DNA of 64,000 nt from Candidatus Merdivicinus excrementipullorum (lineage in GTDB: Bacteria; Bacillota; Clostridia; Oscillospirales; Ruminococcaceae): assembly GCA_018716725.1 (NCBI GenBank), contig DVJP01000039.1, forward strand, positions 42,945 to 106,944, given 5' to 3'. Every line of letters starts with the position of its first letter. Positions within the stretch are counted from its first letter, which is position 1. Below are positions 8,969 through 18,676 of the stretch, one piece after another. Under the pieces are notes generated by a model. That model was not told where the DNA came from and searched no databases. It saw only the letters and a program-made list of their open reading frames with translations. Position numbers and translations under genes: made by a program.

Positions 8969-9778
8969 TTGATGATGACAAAAAAGAAAATCGCAGCCAT
9001 TGTTTTAACCGGCGCGGCCGCGCTGGCGGCCCTTGCAGTCGGCGCTTCCGCAGTGAAAATCGTCCCGGCCGGCCACACCGGCGTCCAGGTCCACCTGGGC
9101 AGCGTCAGCGAGGAGGTCCTGTCGGAGGGGATGCATTTTGTCGCCCCCTTTGTCACCCAGGTAGTCAATATGGACAACCGCGTCCTTAAGTCCGAGGCGA
9201 ATTCCACCAGCGCCAGCAAGGATTTGCAGAACGTCAGCAGCACCATCGCCGTCAACTACCGGCTCCAGCAGGACAGCGCCGCCAGCGTTTTCCGCAACAT
9301 CGGCCGGAATTACGAGGAGGTAATCATCCAGCCGGCCATCCTGGAATCCGTCAAAGCCGTCACCGCCCAGTTTACCGCTGAGGAGCTGGTGACGGAGCGG
9401 CAGAAGGTCAGCGATTTAATGAAAGAAAACCTGTCGGAGAAAATCTCCCCTTACGGCATTACCGTAGAGCTTTTTAACATTATCAGCTTTGATTTCAGCG
9501 AGGAGTTCAACGCCGCCATCGAAGCCAAGCAGACCGCCCAGCAGAATGCCTTGAAAGCGGAACAGGACCTGCGCCGGGTGGAGATCGAGGCCCAGCAGGA
9601 AATCGAAAAGGCCAAGGCTGAAGCCGAAAGCTACCGTTTGAAGAACCAGGAAATCACCGACAACACCCTGAAAATGGCCTGGATTGAAAAATGGGACGGC
9701 AAGCTGCCTGCGGTGGCCGGCGGAGAAGGGATGATGTTTGACCTCTCAAGCCTTACCGGCAGCGAACCCCAGCAGTAA
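8969..9778 (+). CDS. Prohibitin/SPFH (Band 7) family membrane protein
   Basis: VPAGHTGVQVHLGSVSEEVLSEGMHFVAPFV and coiled-coil AEQDLRRVEIEAQQEIEKAKAEAESYRLKNQEIT. Confidence 0.9.
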   Translation: MMMTKKKIAAIVLTGAAALAALAVGASAVKIVPAGHTGVQVHLGSVSEEVLSEGMHFVAPFVTQVVNMDNRVLKSEANSTSASKDLQNVSSTIAVNYRLQQDSAASVFRNIGRNYEEVIIQPAILESVKAVTAQFTAEELVTERQKVSDLMKENLSEKISPYGITVELFNIISFDFSEEFNAAIEAKQTAQQNALKAEQDLRRVEIEAQQEIEKAKAEAESYRLKNQEITDNTLKMAWIEKWDGKLPAVAGGEGMMFDLSSLTGSEPQQ

Positions 9779-9805
9779 CCAATTTGAAAGGAAAGGCGGC
9801 TGTTT

Positions 9806-10663
9806 ATGGCCAAGAAAAATCTGGAAATCCGCAAGACGGTGGGCGTCCTCATAGCCCTCAACGCCCTGCAAATGGCCGCTATCGTGTTCTTAGCCGTGCT
9901 GTCTGTGTTTGACGACAATGTGACCTTGGACCGGGCGGAGAGCTTTTACCTGCTGATGATCGGGCTGGTATCGGTCATCGGCGGGGCCACCACCATCTTC
10001 GGCCTGTACCCCATGGGCAGGCTGTCCCAGAAGATCCGGATGATGGAGGATTCCCTGGATTCCTTAAACAGCTTAAACAACCAGCTCCGGGCGCAGCGTC
10101 ACGACTTTTTAAACCACATCCAGGTGGTATACAGCCTCATTGAACTGGAAGAATATAAGGAAGCCCACAATTACCTGGAACGGGTTTACGGGGACATCCA
10201 GCGCATCAGCCGGGTTTTAAAAACCGCCCATCCCGCCATCAACGCCATTTTGCAGGCCAAAAGCGACATGTGCCGCAAGCGGGGCATCCGAATGGAGCTG
10301 GAGATCTCCTCCAACCTTTCCGACCTGTCTGTCCCCTCCTGGGAAATGTGCCGGGTGCTGGGGAACCTTATAGACAACGCCATTTACGCACTGGAAAAGG
10401 ATACGCCGCCGGACTCCCGCCAGATTGCGGTGCGCCTCCGGGAGGATTTAAAGCAGTACGCCTTTGAGGTGGAAAACAACGGCCCGCCTATTCCCGCCCA
10501 TTTGTGGAAGCAGATTTTTGAGCCGGGCTTTACCACCAAAGGCTCCCAGGGGGAAGGCATGGGGCTTTTCATCTGCCGCCAAATCCTGACGGAACACGGC
10601 GGTTCCCTGGAGGTGTCCAGCGGCGGCGGCCGCACGGTCTTTACCGGGGTAATCCCCCGCTGA
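9806..10663 (+). CDS. Sensor histidine kinase, GHKL/Spo0B-type
   Basis: LRAQRHDFLNHIQVVYSLIELEEYKEA phosphoacceptor helix; LGNLIDNAIYALEK N-box; GEGMGLFICRQILTEHGG. Confidence 0.9.
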   Translation: MAKKNLEIRKTVGVLIALNALQMAAIVFLAVLSVFDDNVTLDRAESFYLLMIGLVSVIGGATTIFGLYPMGRLSQKIRMMEDSLDSLNSLNNQLRAQRHDFLNHIQVVYSLIELEEYKEAHNYLERVYGDIQRISRVLKTAHPAINAILQAKSDMCRKRGIRMELEISSNLSDLSVPSWEMCRVLGNLIDNAIYALEKDTPPDSRQIAVRLREDLKQYAFEVENNGPPIPAHLWKQIFEPGFTTKGSQGEGMGLFICRQILTEHGGSLEVSSGGGRTVFTGVIPR

Positions 10664-10759
10664 ATGTCATTTCAGAGGCAAAAAGCGACAGTTCAGAAAA
10701 TATCCCTTCCCTCCCGGCGCTTTTTCTGCTATGATAAAGGCAAGAAAGGAGGGAGCGCC

Positions 10760-11278
10760 ATGGACATTCTGGAGGTATTCACCAACCTGTCCACCTGGTC
10801 CGTGATCCTGTTTATTTTGGGATTCCTGCTGGTCATTGTGGAGATGTTCAACCCCGGCTTTGGGGTCCCCGGCGCATTGGGGATCGTATTCCTCATTGTC
10901 GGCGTCATTGTCACCGCGGAGACGGTGGAACAGGGCATCCTCATGGGAGTCGTCATCCTGGCCATTCTGGCCGTCATGCTGACCATCGTCCTCTATTCCG
11001 CCAGCAAAGGCAGGCTTTCCAAGAAGCTCATTTTGAAGGACGCCACCGACCGGCAGTCCGGCTTTTCCGGCACGGAGGACATGAAGTACCTGCTGGGGAA
11101 AAGCGGCAAAACGGTTACTCCCCTGCGCCCGGCGGGCTGCGCGGATTTGGACGGCGTGCGGCTGGATGTGGTGACCCGGGGGGAATTCATTGAAAAGGAC
11201 GTCCCCGTCACCGTCATTGAAGTGGAAGGGAACCGTATTGTCGTAGAACCGGCCAAACAGCCGGAAAATCAAATTTAA
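10760..11278 (+). CDS. NfeD family membrane protein
   Basis: [41 protein letters not shown] and C-terminal OB-fold region; adjacent to floA; start set at MDILEVF. Confidence 0.9.
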   Translation: MDILEVFTNLSTWSVILFILGFLLVIVEMFNPGFGVPGALGIVFLIVGVIVTAETVEQGILMGVVILAILAVMLTIVLYSASKGRLSKKLILKDATDRQSGFSGTEDMKYLLGKSGKTVTPLRPAGCADLDGVRLDVVTRGEFIEKDVPVTVIEVEGNRIVVEPAKQPENQI

Positions 11279-11291
11279 AGGAGTTGTTTTT

Positions 11292-12281
11292 ATGGAACCT
11301 TATCTCGCTTGGATTATTATTGCGGCGGTTATTGTCATTGTACTGGCTTTGTTTTTCAGCTTTGTTCCGGTGGCATTGTGGATTTCGGCTATGGCGGCCA
11401 ACGTCCATATCGGCATCGGCACCCTGGTTGGTATGCGCCTGCGGCGGGTAGTCCCCTCCAAAATCGTGGTGCCCCTGATTAAGGCCACCAAAGCCGGCAT
11501 CGACCTGCCCATCAACAAGCTGGAGGCCCATTACCTGGCAGGCGGCAACGTGGACCGGGTGGTCAACGCCCTGATTGCCGCCCAGCGTGCCGACATCCCC
11601 CTGGAATTCGAGCGGGCCGCCGCCATTGACCTGGCGGGCCGGAACGTGCTGGAAGCCGTCCAGATGAGCGTCAACCCCAAGGTCATCGAAACTCCCGTCA
11701 TTGCCGCCATCGCCAAAAACGGCATCGAGCTGCGGGCCAAAGCCCGGGTCACCGTCCGGGCCAACATTGACCGCCTGGTAGGCGGCGCCGGCGAACAGAC
11801 CATCATCGCCCGCGTAGGCGAAGGCATCGTCACCACCGTGGGTTCCTCCGAAACCCACAAAGAAGTGCTGGAAAACCCGGACTCCATCTCCAAAACCGTC
11901 CTGAACAAGGGCCTGGACGCCGGGACCGCCTTTGAAATCCTCTCCATCGATATTGCCGACGTGGATGTGGGCCGCAACGTAGGCGCCCAGCTCCAGACCG
12001 ACCAGGCGGAAGCCGACAAGCGCATCGCCCAGGCCAAGGCGGAGGAACGCCGGGCCATGGCGGTGGCAAGGGAGCAGGAAATGAAAGCTTCCGTCCAGGA
12101 AATGCGGGCCAAGGTTGTGGAAGCGGAAGCCGAAGTGCCCAAAGCCATGGCCGAAGCTTTACGGGAAGGCAAGCTGGGCGTCATGGACTACTACAATATG
12201 CAGAACATTAACGCCGACACCCAGATGCGGGAATCCATCGCCCGCCCGGCCAACACGGAATCCCAGAAACTGGACCAGTAA
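11292..12281 (+). CDS. floA: Flotillin-like protein FloA
   Basis: [81 protein letters not shown]. Confidence 0.95.
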   Translation: MEPYLAWIIIAAVIVIVLALFFSFVPVALWISAMAANVHIGIGTLVGMRLRRVVPSKIVVPLIKATKAGIDLPINKLEAHYLAGGNVDRVVNALIAAQRADIPLEFERAAAIDLAGRNVLEAVQMSVNPKVIETPVIAAIAKNGIELRAKARVTVRANIDRLVGGAGEQTIIARVGEGIVTTVGSSETHKEVLENPDSISKTVLNKGLDAGTAFEILSIDIADVDVGRNVGAQLQTDQAEADKRIAQAKAEERRAMAVAREQEMKASVQEMRAKVVEAEAEVPKAMAEALREGKLGVMDYYNMQNINADTQMRESIARPANTESQKLDQ

Positions 12282-12310
12282 TCCACTGAAAACGGAAAGG
12301 AGTGTTCCAA

Positions 12311-12832
12311 ATGGCAGATTTTGACGACCTGCTGAATATAGCTGCGGACTTCCTGGACGATGCGGATGTGGACAAATTGGTCAAACAAGGCTCCAAGTTT
12401 TTTAAAAAGCTGGGGCTGGATTTGAACGCGGCCTCAGCGCAAAGGCAGCAGCCGGCTTCTCCGGAATCCGCCGCCCAAATGCAGATGCGCCAGCAAGAAT
12501 TGAAAGAGCGCTTAAAACAGAAGCATGGAGAACTCCTCGCCGATTCCCCCCGGCTGACGCCGGAGCCTATGGTCCCGGAAAAAATGGAACCGGAAAGGAT
12601 GGAGCCGGAAATGCTGCGCCCCGATTCCCCCGCGCCGGAGGGCGTGTCCACGGATCGCGCCAAAAACCGCCCGCTCCGTCCCTCTGATTCACAGCTTTCC
12701 GGGTCCCTGCGGGTGTTAACGGAAATTGCCGGCAGCGGCTTAGGCGGGGCCATTCTGGCGGATGAGATTCTGGAGCCGCCTTTGGCGGTCCGCTCCGGGT
12801 ATTTCGCAAGATGCCGCCGGAAGCTGCGGTAA
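12311..12832 (+). CDS. Hypothetical protein with low-complexity PEPMVPEKMEPERMEPEMLRP segment
   Basis: ORF in operon phase with AAAGGAG RBS before ATG 12311; no recognised family. Confidence 0.65.
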   Translation: MADFDDLLNIAADFLDDADVDKLVKQGSKFFKKLGLDLNAASAQRQQPASPESAAQMQMRQQELKERLKQKHGELLADSPRLTPEPMVPEKMEPERMEPEMLRPDSPAPEGVSTDRAKNRPLRPSDSQLSGSLRVLTEIAGSGLGGAILADEILEPPLAVRSGYFARCRRKLR

Positions 12833-12847
12833 TCAAGGAGGTTTTTC

Positions 12848-13570
12848 GTGGATTTTAAGGTTCTTTTGGCGGACGACGACCCGGCCATGCGGCTGGTTAT
12901 GCGGAAAATTGTGGAGAAATCCGACGGTTTCGCCATTGTGGGGGAAGCCGAGGATGGGGCCGAAGCGGTGGAAAAGGCGGCGGAGCTTCAGCCGGACGTG
13001 GTGTTTTTGGATGTGGAAATGCCAAAGCTCACCGGCGTGGAGGCTGCCCGGAAAATTTCGGAGGAAGTCCCCGGGGCCGCCATTATCATCGCCACCGCCC
13101 ACGCCCAGTACATGCCGGAGGCTTTCGAGGTTTACGCCACCGATTACCTGATTAAGCCTTTCAAGGTGGAACGGGTGCTCCAGACCCTCTCCAAGCTGCG
13201 GATCATGTTTGAAAAACGGGCGGCGGACGCGGCGGCCGGACGCCAGAAACTCCTGCTGCGCAATCACGACGGAATGATTTTAGTGGATGTTGGGGACATT
13301 ATTTTCATCCGCCGGGAGGAAGGCATCACGGAGATCCACACCACCGACGGCGTATACACCACCGGTGACAGCTTAAATAAAATCTGGGAAAAATTAAACC
13401 CTTCCCTCTTTATGCGGAGCCACCGGTCCTACATTATCAACACCTCGGCGGTTAAAATGATCTACCCCTTTGGCCGCTGGACCTATCTGGTGAAGTTCAA
13501 AATCGGGGAGGGCGACGCCCTGATTACCCGGGAGAAATTCGAGGAACTGCAAAGCGTACTGGAAGGATAA
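12848..13570 (+). CDS. LytTR-family response regulator transcription factor
   Basis: REC (LLADDDPAMRLVM, DVVFLDVEMPKLTG, ATDYLIKPF) plus LytTR (DIIFIRREEGITEIHTTDGVYTT, FMRSHRSYIINTSAVK); GTG start. Confidence 0.92.
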   Translation: MDFKVLLADDDPAMRLVMRKIVEKSDGFAIVGEAEDGAEAVEKAAELQPDVVFLDVEMPKLTGVEAARKISEEVPGAAIIIATAHAQYMPEAFEVYATDYLIKPFKVERVLQTLSKLRIMFEKRAADAAAGRQKLLLRNHDGMILVDVGDIIFIRREEGITEIHTTDGVYTTGDSLNKIWEKLNPSLFMRSHRSYIINTSAVKMIYPFGRWTYLVKFKIGEGDALITREKFEELQSVLEG

Positions 13571-13591
13571 CTGCTGAAAGGAAGAAATCAA

Positions 13592-13807
13592 ATGGCAAAA
13601 GAAAAACGTTTCGTCGCAGTATGGGAAGAAAGCACCATGTTGAGAGGCATCCGCGTTCTGGTGGATACCCAGACAGGCGTCCATTACCTGAGCCTGGAGC
13701 TTCCCAGCGGCGGGGGCGGGGTGACCCCGCTTTTAGGGCCGGATGGCAAACCGGTGATTACCCTGGAGGATGTGGAAGCACTGGGAAAAGGCATTTACGG
13801 CAATTAA
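13592..13807 (+). CDS. Small DUF6440-like protein
   Basis: MAKEKRFVAVWEES...RVLVDTQTGVHYL...GVTPLLGPDGKPV pattern. Confidence 0.65.
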   Translation: MAKEKRFVAVWEESTMLRGIRVLVDTQTGVHYLSLELPSGGGGVTPLLGPDGKPVITLEDVEALGKGIYGN

Positions 13808-13837
13808 TTTTTACACATACAGAAAGGCGGAAAAACG

Positions 13838-14158
13838 ATGATTTTAACAACAACGCCCACCATCGAAGGGCATCCCATCCGGGAATACCGGGGGATCGTA
13901 TTCGGTGAAAACATATCCGGCATCAATTTTGTCAAGGATTTCGCAGCGGGGCTGTCCAACTTTTTCGGCGGCCGTTCCCACAGCTATGAGGAGGAACTCA
14001 TTACCGCCCGGGAATCCGCCATGGAAGAAATGATGCAGCGGGCCGCCCAAATGGGGGCCAACGCCGTCGTCGGGATTGACATTGACTACGAAATGCTGGG
14101 GTCTGACAACGGCATGATGATGGTCACCGTTTCCGGCACCGCCGTTTTGGTGGACTAA
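13838..14158 (+). CDS. YbjQ family (heavy-metal-binding fold) protein
   Basis: [25 protein letters not shown]...[17 protein letters not shown]. Confidence 0.88.
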   Translation: MILTTTPTIEGHPIREYRGIVFGENISGINFVKDFAAGLSNFFGGRSHSYEEELITARESAMEEMMQRAAQMGANAVVGIDIDYEMLGSDNGMMMVTVSGTAVLVD

Positions 14159-14195
14159 ATGAAAAGCGAAACGCTCCATAGTAAAATATACAAAA

Positions 14196-14522
14196 CCTTT
14201 TGTGTTGCTGACGCAAATGAGCCGTAGAGAAAAATTGAAAGATTCAAAAATTTGATTTTGCTTTGCAAAATCAGAATCGTGTCGTCAAGCGAACTTGACG
14301 ACGGTCATCCGCGGGCGGCTTTGCGAGCCGCCTATTATTTTGATAGTTCGCGCCCGAGGCGCGAAAAGTAAGATTTCGTTTTCTGCGGAAAACGATGGGG
14401 GCTTTGCCCCTCAACCCCACCACCTTTTGAAAAAGGTGGACGAAAACTTTTCTTTTTTCCCTTTTAGAAAAATATTTTTCTATACGAAATCCCCCCTGTT
14501 TTCCAAAACAGAGGGGATTTTT
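14196..14522. repeat. Intergenic train of consecutive unrelated hairpins
   Basis: At least eight successive inverted repeats, e.g. GTCGTCAAGCGAACTTGACGAC 14281-14302, TTCGCGCC-CGA-GGCGCGAA 14347-14365, CCACCTTTT-GA-AAAAGGTGG 14420-14439, AGAAAAATATTTTTCT 14466-14481. Confidence 0.8.
14487..14521 (-). terminator. Terminator hairpin, probably bidirectional
   Basis: AAATCCCCCCTGTTTT-CC-AAAACAGAGGGGATTT. Confidence 0.65.
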
Positions 14523-14533
14523 GCATCCAAAAG

Positions 14534-15772
14534 TTATTTCAGGCTCTCGCCGAACTGGAAGCCCAGTTCCTCGGCCTTCTTCAAATCGTCCTCGCTGGGG
14601 ACGAACACAAACCGGAAGGGTTCGCCGAACACGCTCATCTTGAGGCCCTCCAGACGGGCTTTCAGGTTGGCGGCCGCCTCGCCGCTCCAGCCGTAGGAGC
14701 CGAAGATCAGGGCCGGGCGTTTGGCGCTGTTGATGGCGTCCACATGGCTTAGAAGGTTCCAAACCGGCTGCACAGCGTCCCGATTCAGCGTGGGAGAACC
14801 GACTGCAAAGGCGTCGCAGGCGTTTAATTTGGCCGCCAGGTCGGCCATGGGGTGCTTGATGATGTCAAAGGTTTCCACATTGGCGTCGGGCAGGGCGCGG
14901 CGGATACCCTCGGCGATCTTGTGGGCTGCTTTCCGGGTGTTGCCGTATGCGCTGCAATAGAACACGGGAACCTGCTTGGGGCCTTTTTCCTTGGGGGTAG
15001 ACCACTCGTTATATTTTTCCATGGTGTACTCCAGGCGGCAGCCCTTGGTCAAAACAGGGCCGTGGCTGGGGCAGGCAATTTCGATGTCCAGATCCTTGAT
15101 CTTCTCCAGGCCCTTCTGGACGTAGGACGGGAACGGCCCGAAAATAGCGTCGTAATAGCCCTTGAAGGAGGACTCGTAAGCGTCGTTCCGGGCGATATTG
15201 TAGTCAAAGGTAAAGGGCTCGCAGTAATGGCCGCCCAGGAAGTCGCAGGGGAACAGGGTCTTGTCCTCGGGGACCCAGGTGAACATGGAGTCCGGCCAAT
15301 GGAGGAAGGGGGCTACTAAGAACTTCAGAGTCCGGCCGCCTAAGGAAATCTCCTCGCCGTCTTTCACCACATGGAGCTTCAGATCAGTGCGGTTGGTGAT
15401 GTTCTTAATATAAATGGAACCGGCCTGGGAGCAGACAATCTCCATGTTAGGGTTCAGTTCCAGCAGCCGGGCCACGCCGCCGGCATGGTCAGGCTCGTTG
15501 TGGTTCAGCACCAGGTAATCAATTTCGGAGGGGTCGCAGACCTGCCGGATGTTTTCCAGATACCGGTCAAAATAAGTCAGGTGGGTGCATTCCACCAGGG
15601 CGGTTTTCTCCGTGCCCTTTACGATATAGGAATTGTAGGAAGTGCCGTACTCGGTGGACATAATAATGTCAAACACCCGCAGGCTGGGGTTTAAAATGCC
15701 AACCGACCAGATGCCGTCCTTGATTTTTTCAGCCATCATACTGGGATTCTCCTTTTTCTTGACAGATTTCAT
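14534..15772 (-). CDS. FprA-family A-type flavoprotein (flavodiiron protein)
   Basis: NHNEPDHAGG diiron motif; C-terminal flavodoxin YCSAYGNTRKAAHKIAEGI, GSPTLNRDAVQPVWNLLSHV. Confidence 0.95.
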   Translation of the reverse strand: MKSVKKKENPSMMAEKIKDGIWSVGILNPSLRVFDIIMSTEYGTSYNSYIVKGTEKTALVECTHLTYFDRYLENIRQVCDPSEIDYLVLNHNEPDHAGGVARLLELNPNMEIVCSQAGSIYIKNITNRTDLKLHVVKDGEEISLGGRTLKFLVAPFLHWPDSMFTWVPEDKTLFPCDFLGGHYCEPFTFDYNIARNDAYESSFKGYYDAIFGPFPSYVQKGLEKIKDLDIEIACPSHGPVLTKGCRLEYTMEKYNEWSTPKEKGPKQVPVFYCSAYGNTRKAAHKIAEGIRRALPDANVETFDIIKHPMADLAAKLNACDAFAVGSPTLNRDAVQPVWNLLSHVDAINSAKRPALIFGSYGWSGEAAANLKARLEGLKMSVFGEPFRFVFVPSEDDLKKAEELGFQFGESLK

Positions 15773-15811
15773 AAAAACCGGCGGACGTTGAACCCGCCCG
15801 CCGAATGAGTT

Positions 15812-15967
15812 TTACTGCGCTTCAAACATATCTTTGCCAACGCCGCACACCGGGCAGGCAAAATCCTCGGGAAGGTCCTCGAATTTGGTGCCGGGAGCAA
15901 TGCCCTCCTCAGGGACGCCGGCTTCTTCGTCGTATTCCCAGCCGCAAACACTGCAAACATATTTCAT
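15812..15967 (-). CDS. Rubredoxin (51 aa, absent from ORF track)
   Basis: Reverse strand reads [51 protein letters not shown], two CxxC motifs. Confidence 0.95.
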   Translation of the reverse strand: MKYVCSVCGWEYDEEAGVPEEGIAPGTKFEDLPEDFACPVCGVGKDMFEAQ

Positions 15968-16160
15968 GATAATCGCTCCTTCCAATTTTTTCTACCCTTA
16001 CTATAACACAGATGGGACAGCCTGTCAACGGGTTTTGGGAATATTTTAAAATTATTCAAAAAAACTTCCTCCTTTCCCGTATTATGGCCGTTTCATGAAA
16101 AAAATATACATGGGCTAGGCGTGGAGACCTCTACAAATGTCCCAAAACCTATCGAAAAAT

Positions 16161-16241
16161 TGTAGGGGACGGGTTTCCCGTCCCGCGGTTTTTTCCGGGA
16201 CGCTCGATTTCTAATGCGGGCCGGGCGACCCGGCCCCTACA
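16161..16241. repeat. TGTAGGGG/CCCCTACA stem-variable hairpin repeat, single 81-bp unit
   Basis: TGTAGGGGACGGGTTTCCCGTCCCGC ... GCGGGCCGGGCGACCCGGCCCCTACA. Confidence 0.85.
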
Positions 16242-16396
16242 AATTTGTCGATCACTGCCTGACAGCATCGGGAAATCTGTTCTTCTACGGTTATTCCATT
16301 ATGTTCTGCTAAATCACATAATTGCTCATATAATTCTTCCGGCAATTCTAATTCGTATTGGATTTCTTCCATGATTCCTTCCCCCTTTTTCTCCAT
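16211..16396 (-). CDS. Small hypothetical protein whose C-terminus is encoded by the repeat
   Basis: MEEIQYELELPEELYEQLCDLAEHNGITVEEQISRCCQAVIDKF followed by repeat-derived VGAGSPGPH. Confidence 0.5.
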   Translation of the reverse strand: MEKKGEGIMEEIQYELELPEELYEQLCDLAEHNGITVEEQISRCCQAVIDKFVGAGSPGPH

Positions 16397-16604
16397 TATA
16401 CCACCTGATTTTCCCGCAGTTAGGGCCTTTTTGACCTATGATTTCCCTAAAAAACCTTCCGCTTCCTTTTCTTCTATTGGCATTTCCGTAGAATCTCAAA
16501 AATCCGCGCCGGTGTAAAGGAAACCCCTTGACAGCAGCGCGGCTTTCTGGTAGAATATCATCTGTAAAGCAAATGAATTTACACCCGCGGGAGGAGGAAG
16601 GCAA

Positions 16605-16976
16605 ATGAGCAAAAACCTGGCGATCTCCGACCTTCTGGACCTCTACGGCCCTATGCTGACCGACAAACAGCGGGACGTCATCGAACTTTATTACAACCAG
16701 GACCTTTCTTTAGCGGAAATCGCCGAACACGAGCAGATCACCCGCCAAGGCGTCCGGGACAACATCAAGCGGGGCGAGGCTTTCCTGCTGGAAATGGAGG
16801 AAAAGCTTCACTTCGCCGAAAAGTTCAAAAAACTGGTGGCGGTGACGGAGGAAATTACCGCCCGCTGCACCGAAATCGAGCGCGTCAACAAGGGGTTTAC
16901 CTACTCCCACACCATTGACGAACACGCCAAAACCGTGCGGGCGCTCATTAACGACTATTTAGATGAAAATTTCTAA
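16605..16976 (+). CDS. ylxM: YlxM family DNA-binding protein
   Basis: LYGPMLTDKQRDVIELYYNQDLSLAEIAEHEQITRQGVRDNIKRGE; next to ffh. Confidence 0.93.
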   Translation: MSKNLAISDLLDLYGPMLTDKQRDVIELYYNQDLSLAEIAEHEQITRQGVRDNIKRGEAFLLEMEEKLHFAEKFKKLVAVTEEITARCTEIERVNKGFTYSHTIDEHAKTVRALINDYLDENF

Positions 16977-16996
16977 ACCTAAAGGAGGGCACTTCA

Positions 16997-18328
16997 TTGG
17001 CATTTGAAAGCCTTTCGGAAAAACTGGCGGCGGCTTTTAAAAAGCTCCGTTCCAAGGGAAAATTAAGCGAATCGGACATTAAGGAAGCCATGCGGGAAGT
17101 GAAAATGGCCCTCCTGGAAGCCGACGTCAACTACAAGGTCGTCAAGGACTTTGTAAAGACCGTCAGCGAACGGGCGGTGGGCCAGGAGGTTTTGGAAAGC
17201 CTCACCCCGGCCCAGCAGGTCATTAAAATCGTCAACGACGAGCTGACCGCTTTGATGGGCAAGGACAACGCCCGCATCCAGTTCCCCTCCAAGCCCCCCT
17301 GCGTGGTGCTCATGTGCGGCCTTCAGGGCAGCGGTAAAACCACCCATTCGGCAAAGCTGGCCCGGTATTTCAAGTCCCAGGGGCATCGCCCTCTGCTGGT
17401 GGCCTGTGACATTTACCGCCCGGCGGCTATCGACCAGCTGAAAATCGTCGGCGAAAAGGCCGGTGCCCAGGTTTTTGAAATGGGCAAGGAAAACCCGGTG
17501 AAAATCGCCGCGGAGGCCCTGAAATTCGCCAAGGACCACGGCAACGACCTGGTGATTATCGACACCGCCGGCCGCCTGCACATTGACGAAGTGCTGATGG
17601 AGGAGTTAAAGCAGATCGAAGCCGCGGTAAACCCCAACGAGATTTTGCTGGTAGTGGACTCCATGACCGGCCAGGACGCCGTCAATGTGGCGGACACCTT
17701 TAACAAGGCTTTGCCCATTACCGGCGTTATCCTCACAAAGCTGGACTCCGACACCCGGGGCGGCGCCGCTATCTCCGTTTTGCAGGTCACCGGCAAGCCC
17801 ATTAAGTTCGCCGGCACCGGCGAGAAGATCGACGACTTGGAGCCTTTCCATCCCGACCGGATGGCTTCCCGAATCTTGGGTATGGGCGACGTTTTAACCC
17901 TCATTGAGAAGGCACAGGACGCGGTGGACGAAAAGGAAGCCGCAAAGCTGGCCCAGAAAATGAAGGAAAACAGCTTCGACATGAACGACCTGTTAGACAA
18001 CCTGCGGCAGATTTCCAAAATGGGTTCCATTAAGCAGCTGCTGGGCATGATCCCCGGCATCGGCAGCAAAGTGGAAGGCATGGATATCGACGAAAAGCAG
18101 TTTACCCGGGTGGAGGCCATGATTACCTCCATGACCCCGGCGGAACGGGAAAAGCCCTCCATCATCAACCCCTCCCGCAAACGGCGCATTGCCGCCGGTT
18201 CCGGGACCAAGGTGGAGGATGTAAACCGGCTCTTAAAGCAGTTCGAGCAGATGAAAACCATGATGAAGCAATTCAACAAAAAAGGCAATATGCGGCGGAT
18301 GATGAAAAAGTTCCCGCCTATGATGTAA
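16997..18328 (+). CDS. ffh: Signal recognition particle protein Ffh
   Basis: GLQGSGKTTHSAKLA, DTAGRLHID, TKLDSDTRGGAA, methionine-rich M domain. Confidence 0.97.
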   Translation: MAFESLSEKLAAAFKKLRSKGKLSESDIKEAMREVKMALLEADVNYKVVKDFVKTVSERAVGQEVLESLTPAQQVIKIVNDELTALMGKDNARIQFPSKPPCVVLMCGLQGSGKTTHSAKLARYFKSQGHRPLLVACDIYRPAAIDQLKIVGEKAGAQVFEMGKENPVKIAAEALKFAKDHGNDLVIIDTAGRLHIDEVLMEELKQIEAAVNPNEILLVVDSMTGQDAVNVADTFNKALPITGVILTKLDSDTRGGAAISVLQVTGKPIKFAGTGEKIDDLEPFHPDRMASRILGMGDVLTLIEKAQDAVDEKEAAKLAQKMKENSFDMNDLLDNLRQISKMGSIKQLLGMIPGIGSKVEGMDIDEKQFTRVEAMITSMTPAEREKPSIINPSRKRRIAAGSGTKVEDVNRLLKQFEQMKTMMKQFNKKGNMRRMMKKFPPMM

Positions 18329-18403
18329 GGCTGAAACGCAGTTCCCTGCGGATCACATAAATACCGCCGGACACCGGCAATTTCATATCAGGAGGAAAAT
18401 TCC

Positions 18404-18646
18404 ATGGCTGTTAAAATCAGACTGCGCCGCATGGGCGCGAAAAAAGCTCCCTTTTACCGCATCGTTGTAGCGGATTCCCGTTACCCCAGAGACGGCCGTT
18501 TCATTGAAGAAATCGGCACCTATGATCCCACCAGAGATCCCAGCGTCATCAACGTGGACCTGGAAAAAGCCAACAAATGGATCGCCAACGGCGCTCAGCC
18601 CACTGACACCGTAAAGAAGATTCTGAAGCTGAGCGAAAGCAAATAA
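18404..18646 (+). CDS. rpsP: 30S ribosomal protein S16
   Basis: [42 protein letters not shown]. Confidence 0.97.
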   Translation: MAVKIRLRRMGAKKAPFYRIVVADSRYPRDGRFIEEIGTYDPTRDPSVINVDLEKANKWIANGAQPTDTVKKILKLSESK

Positions 18647-18676
18647 GCGACTTCCCGGCCGAAACGAGGTTTTTGT

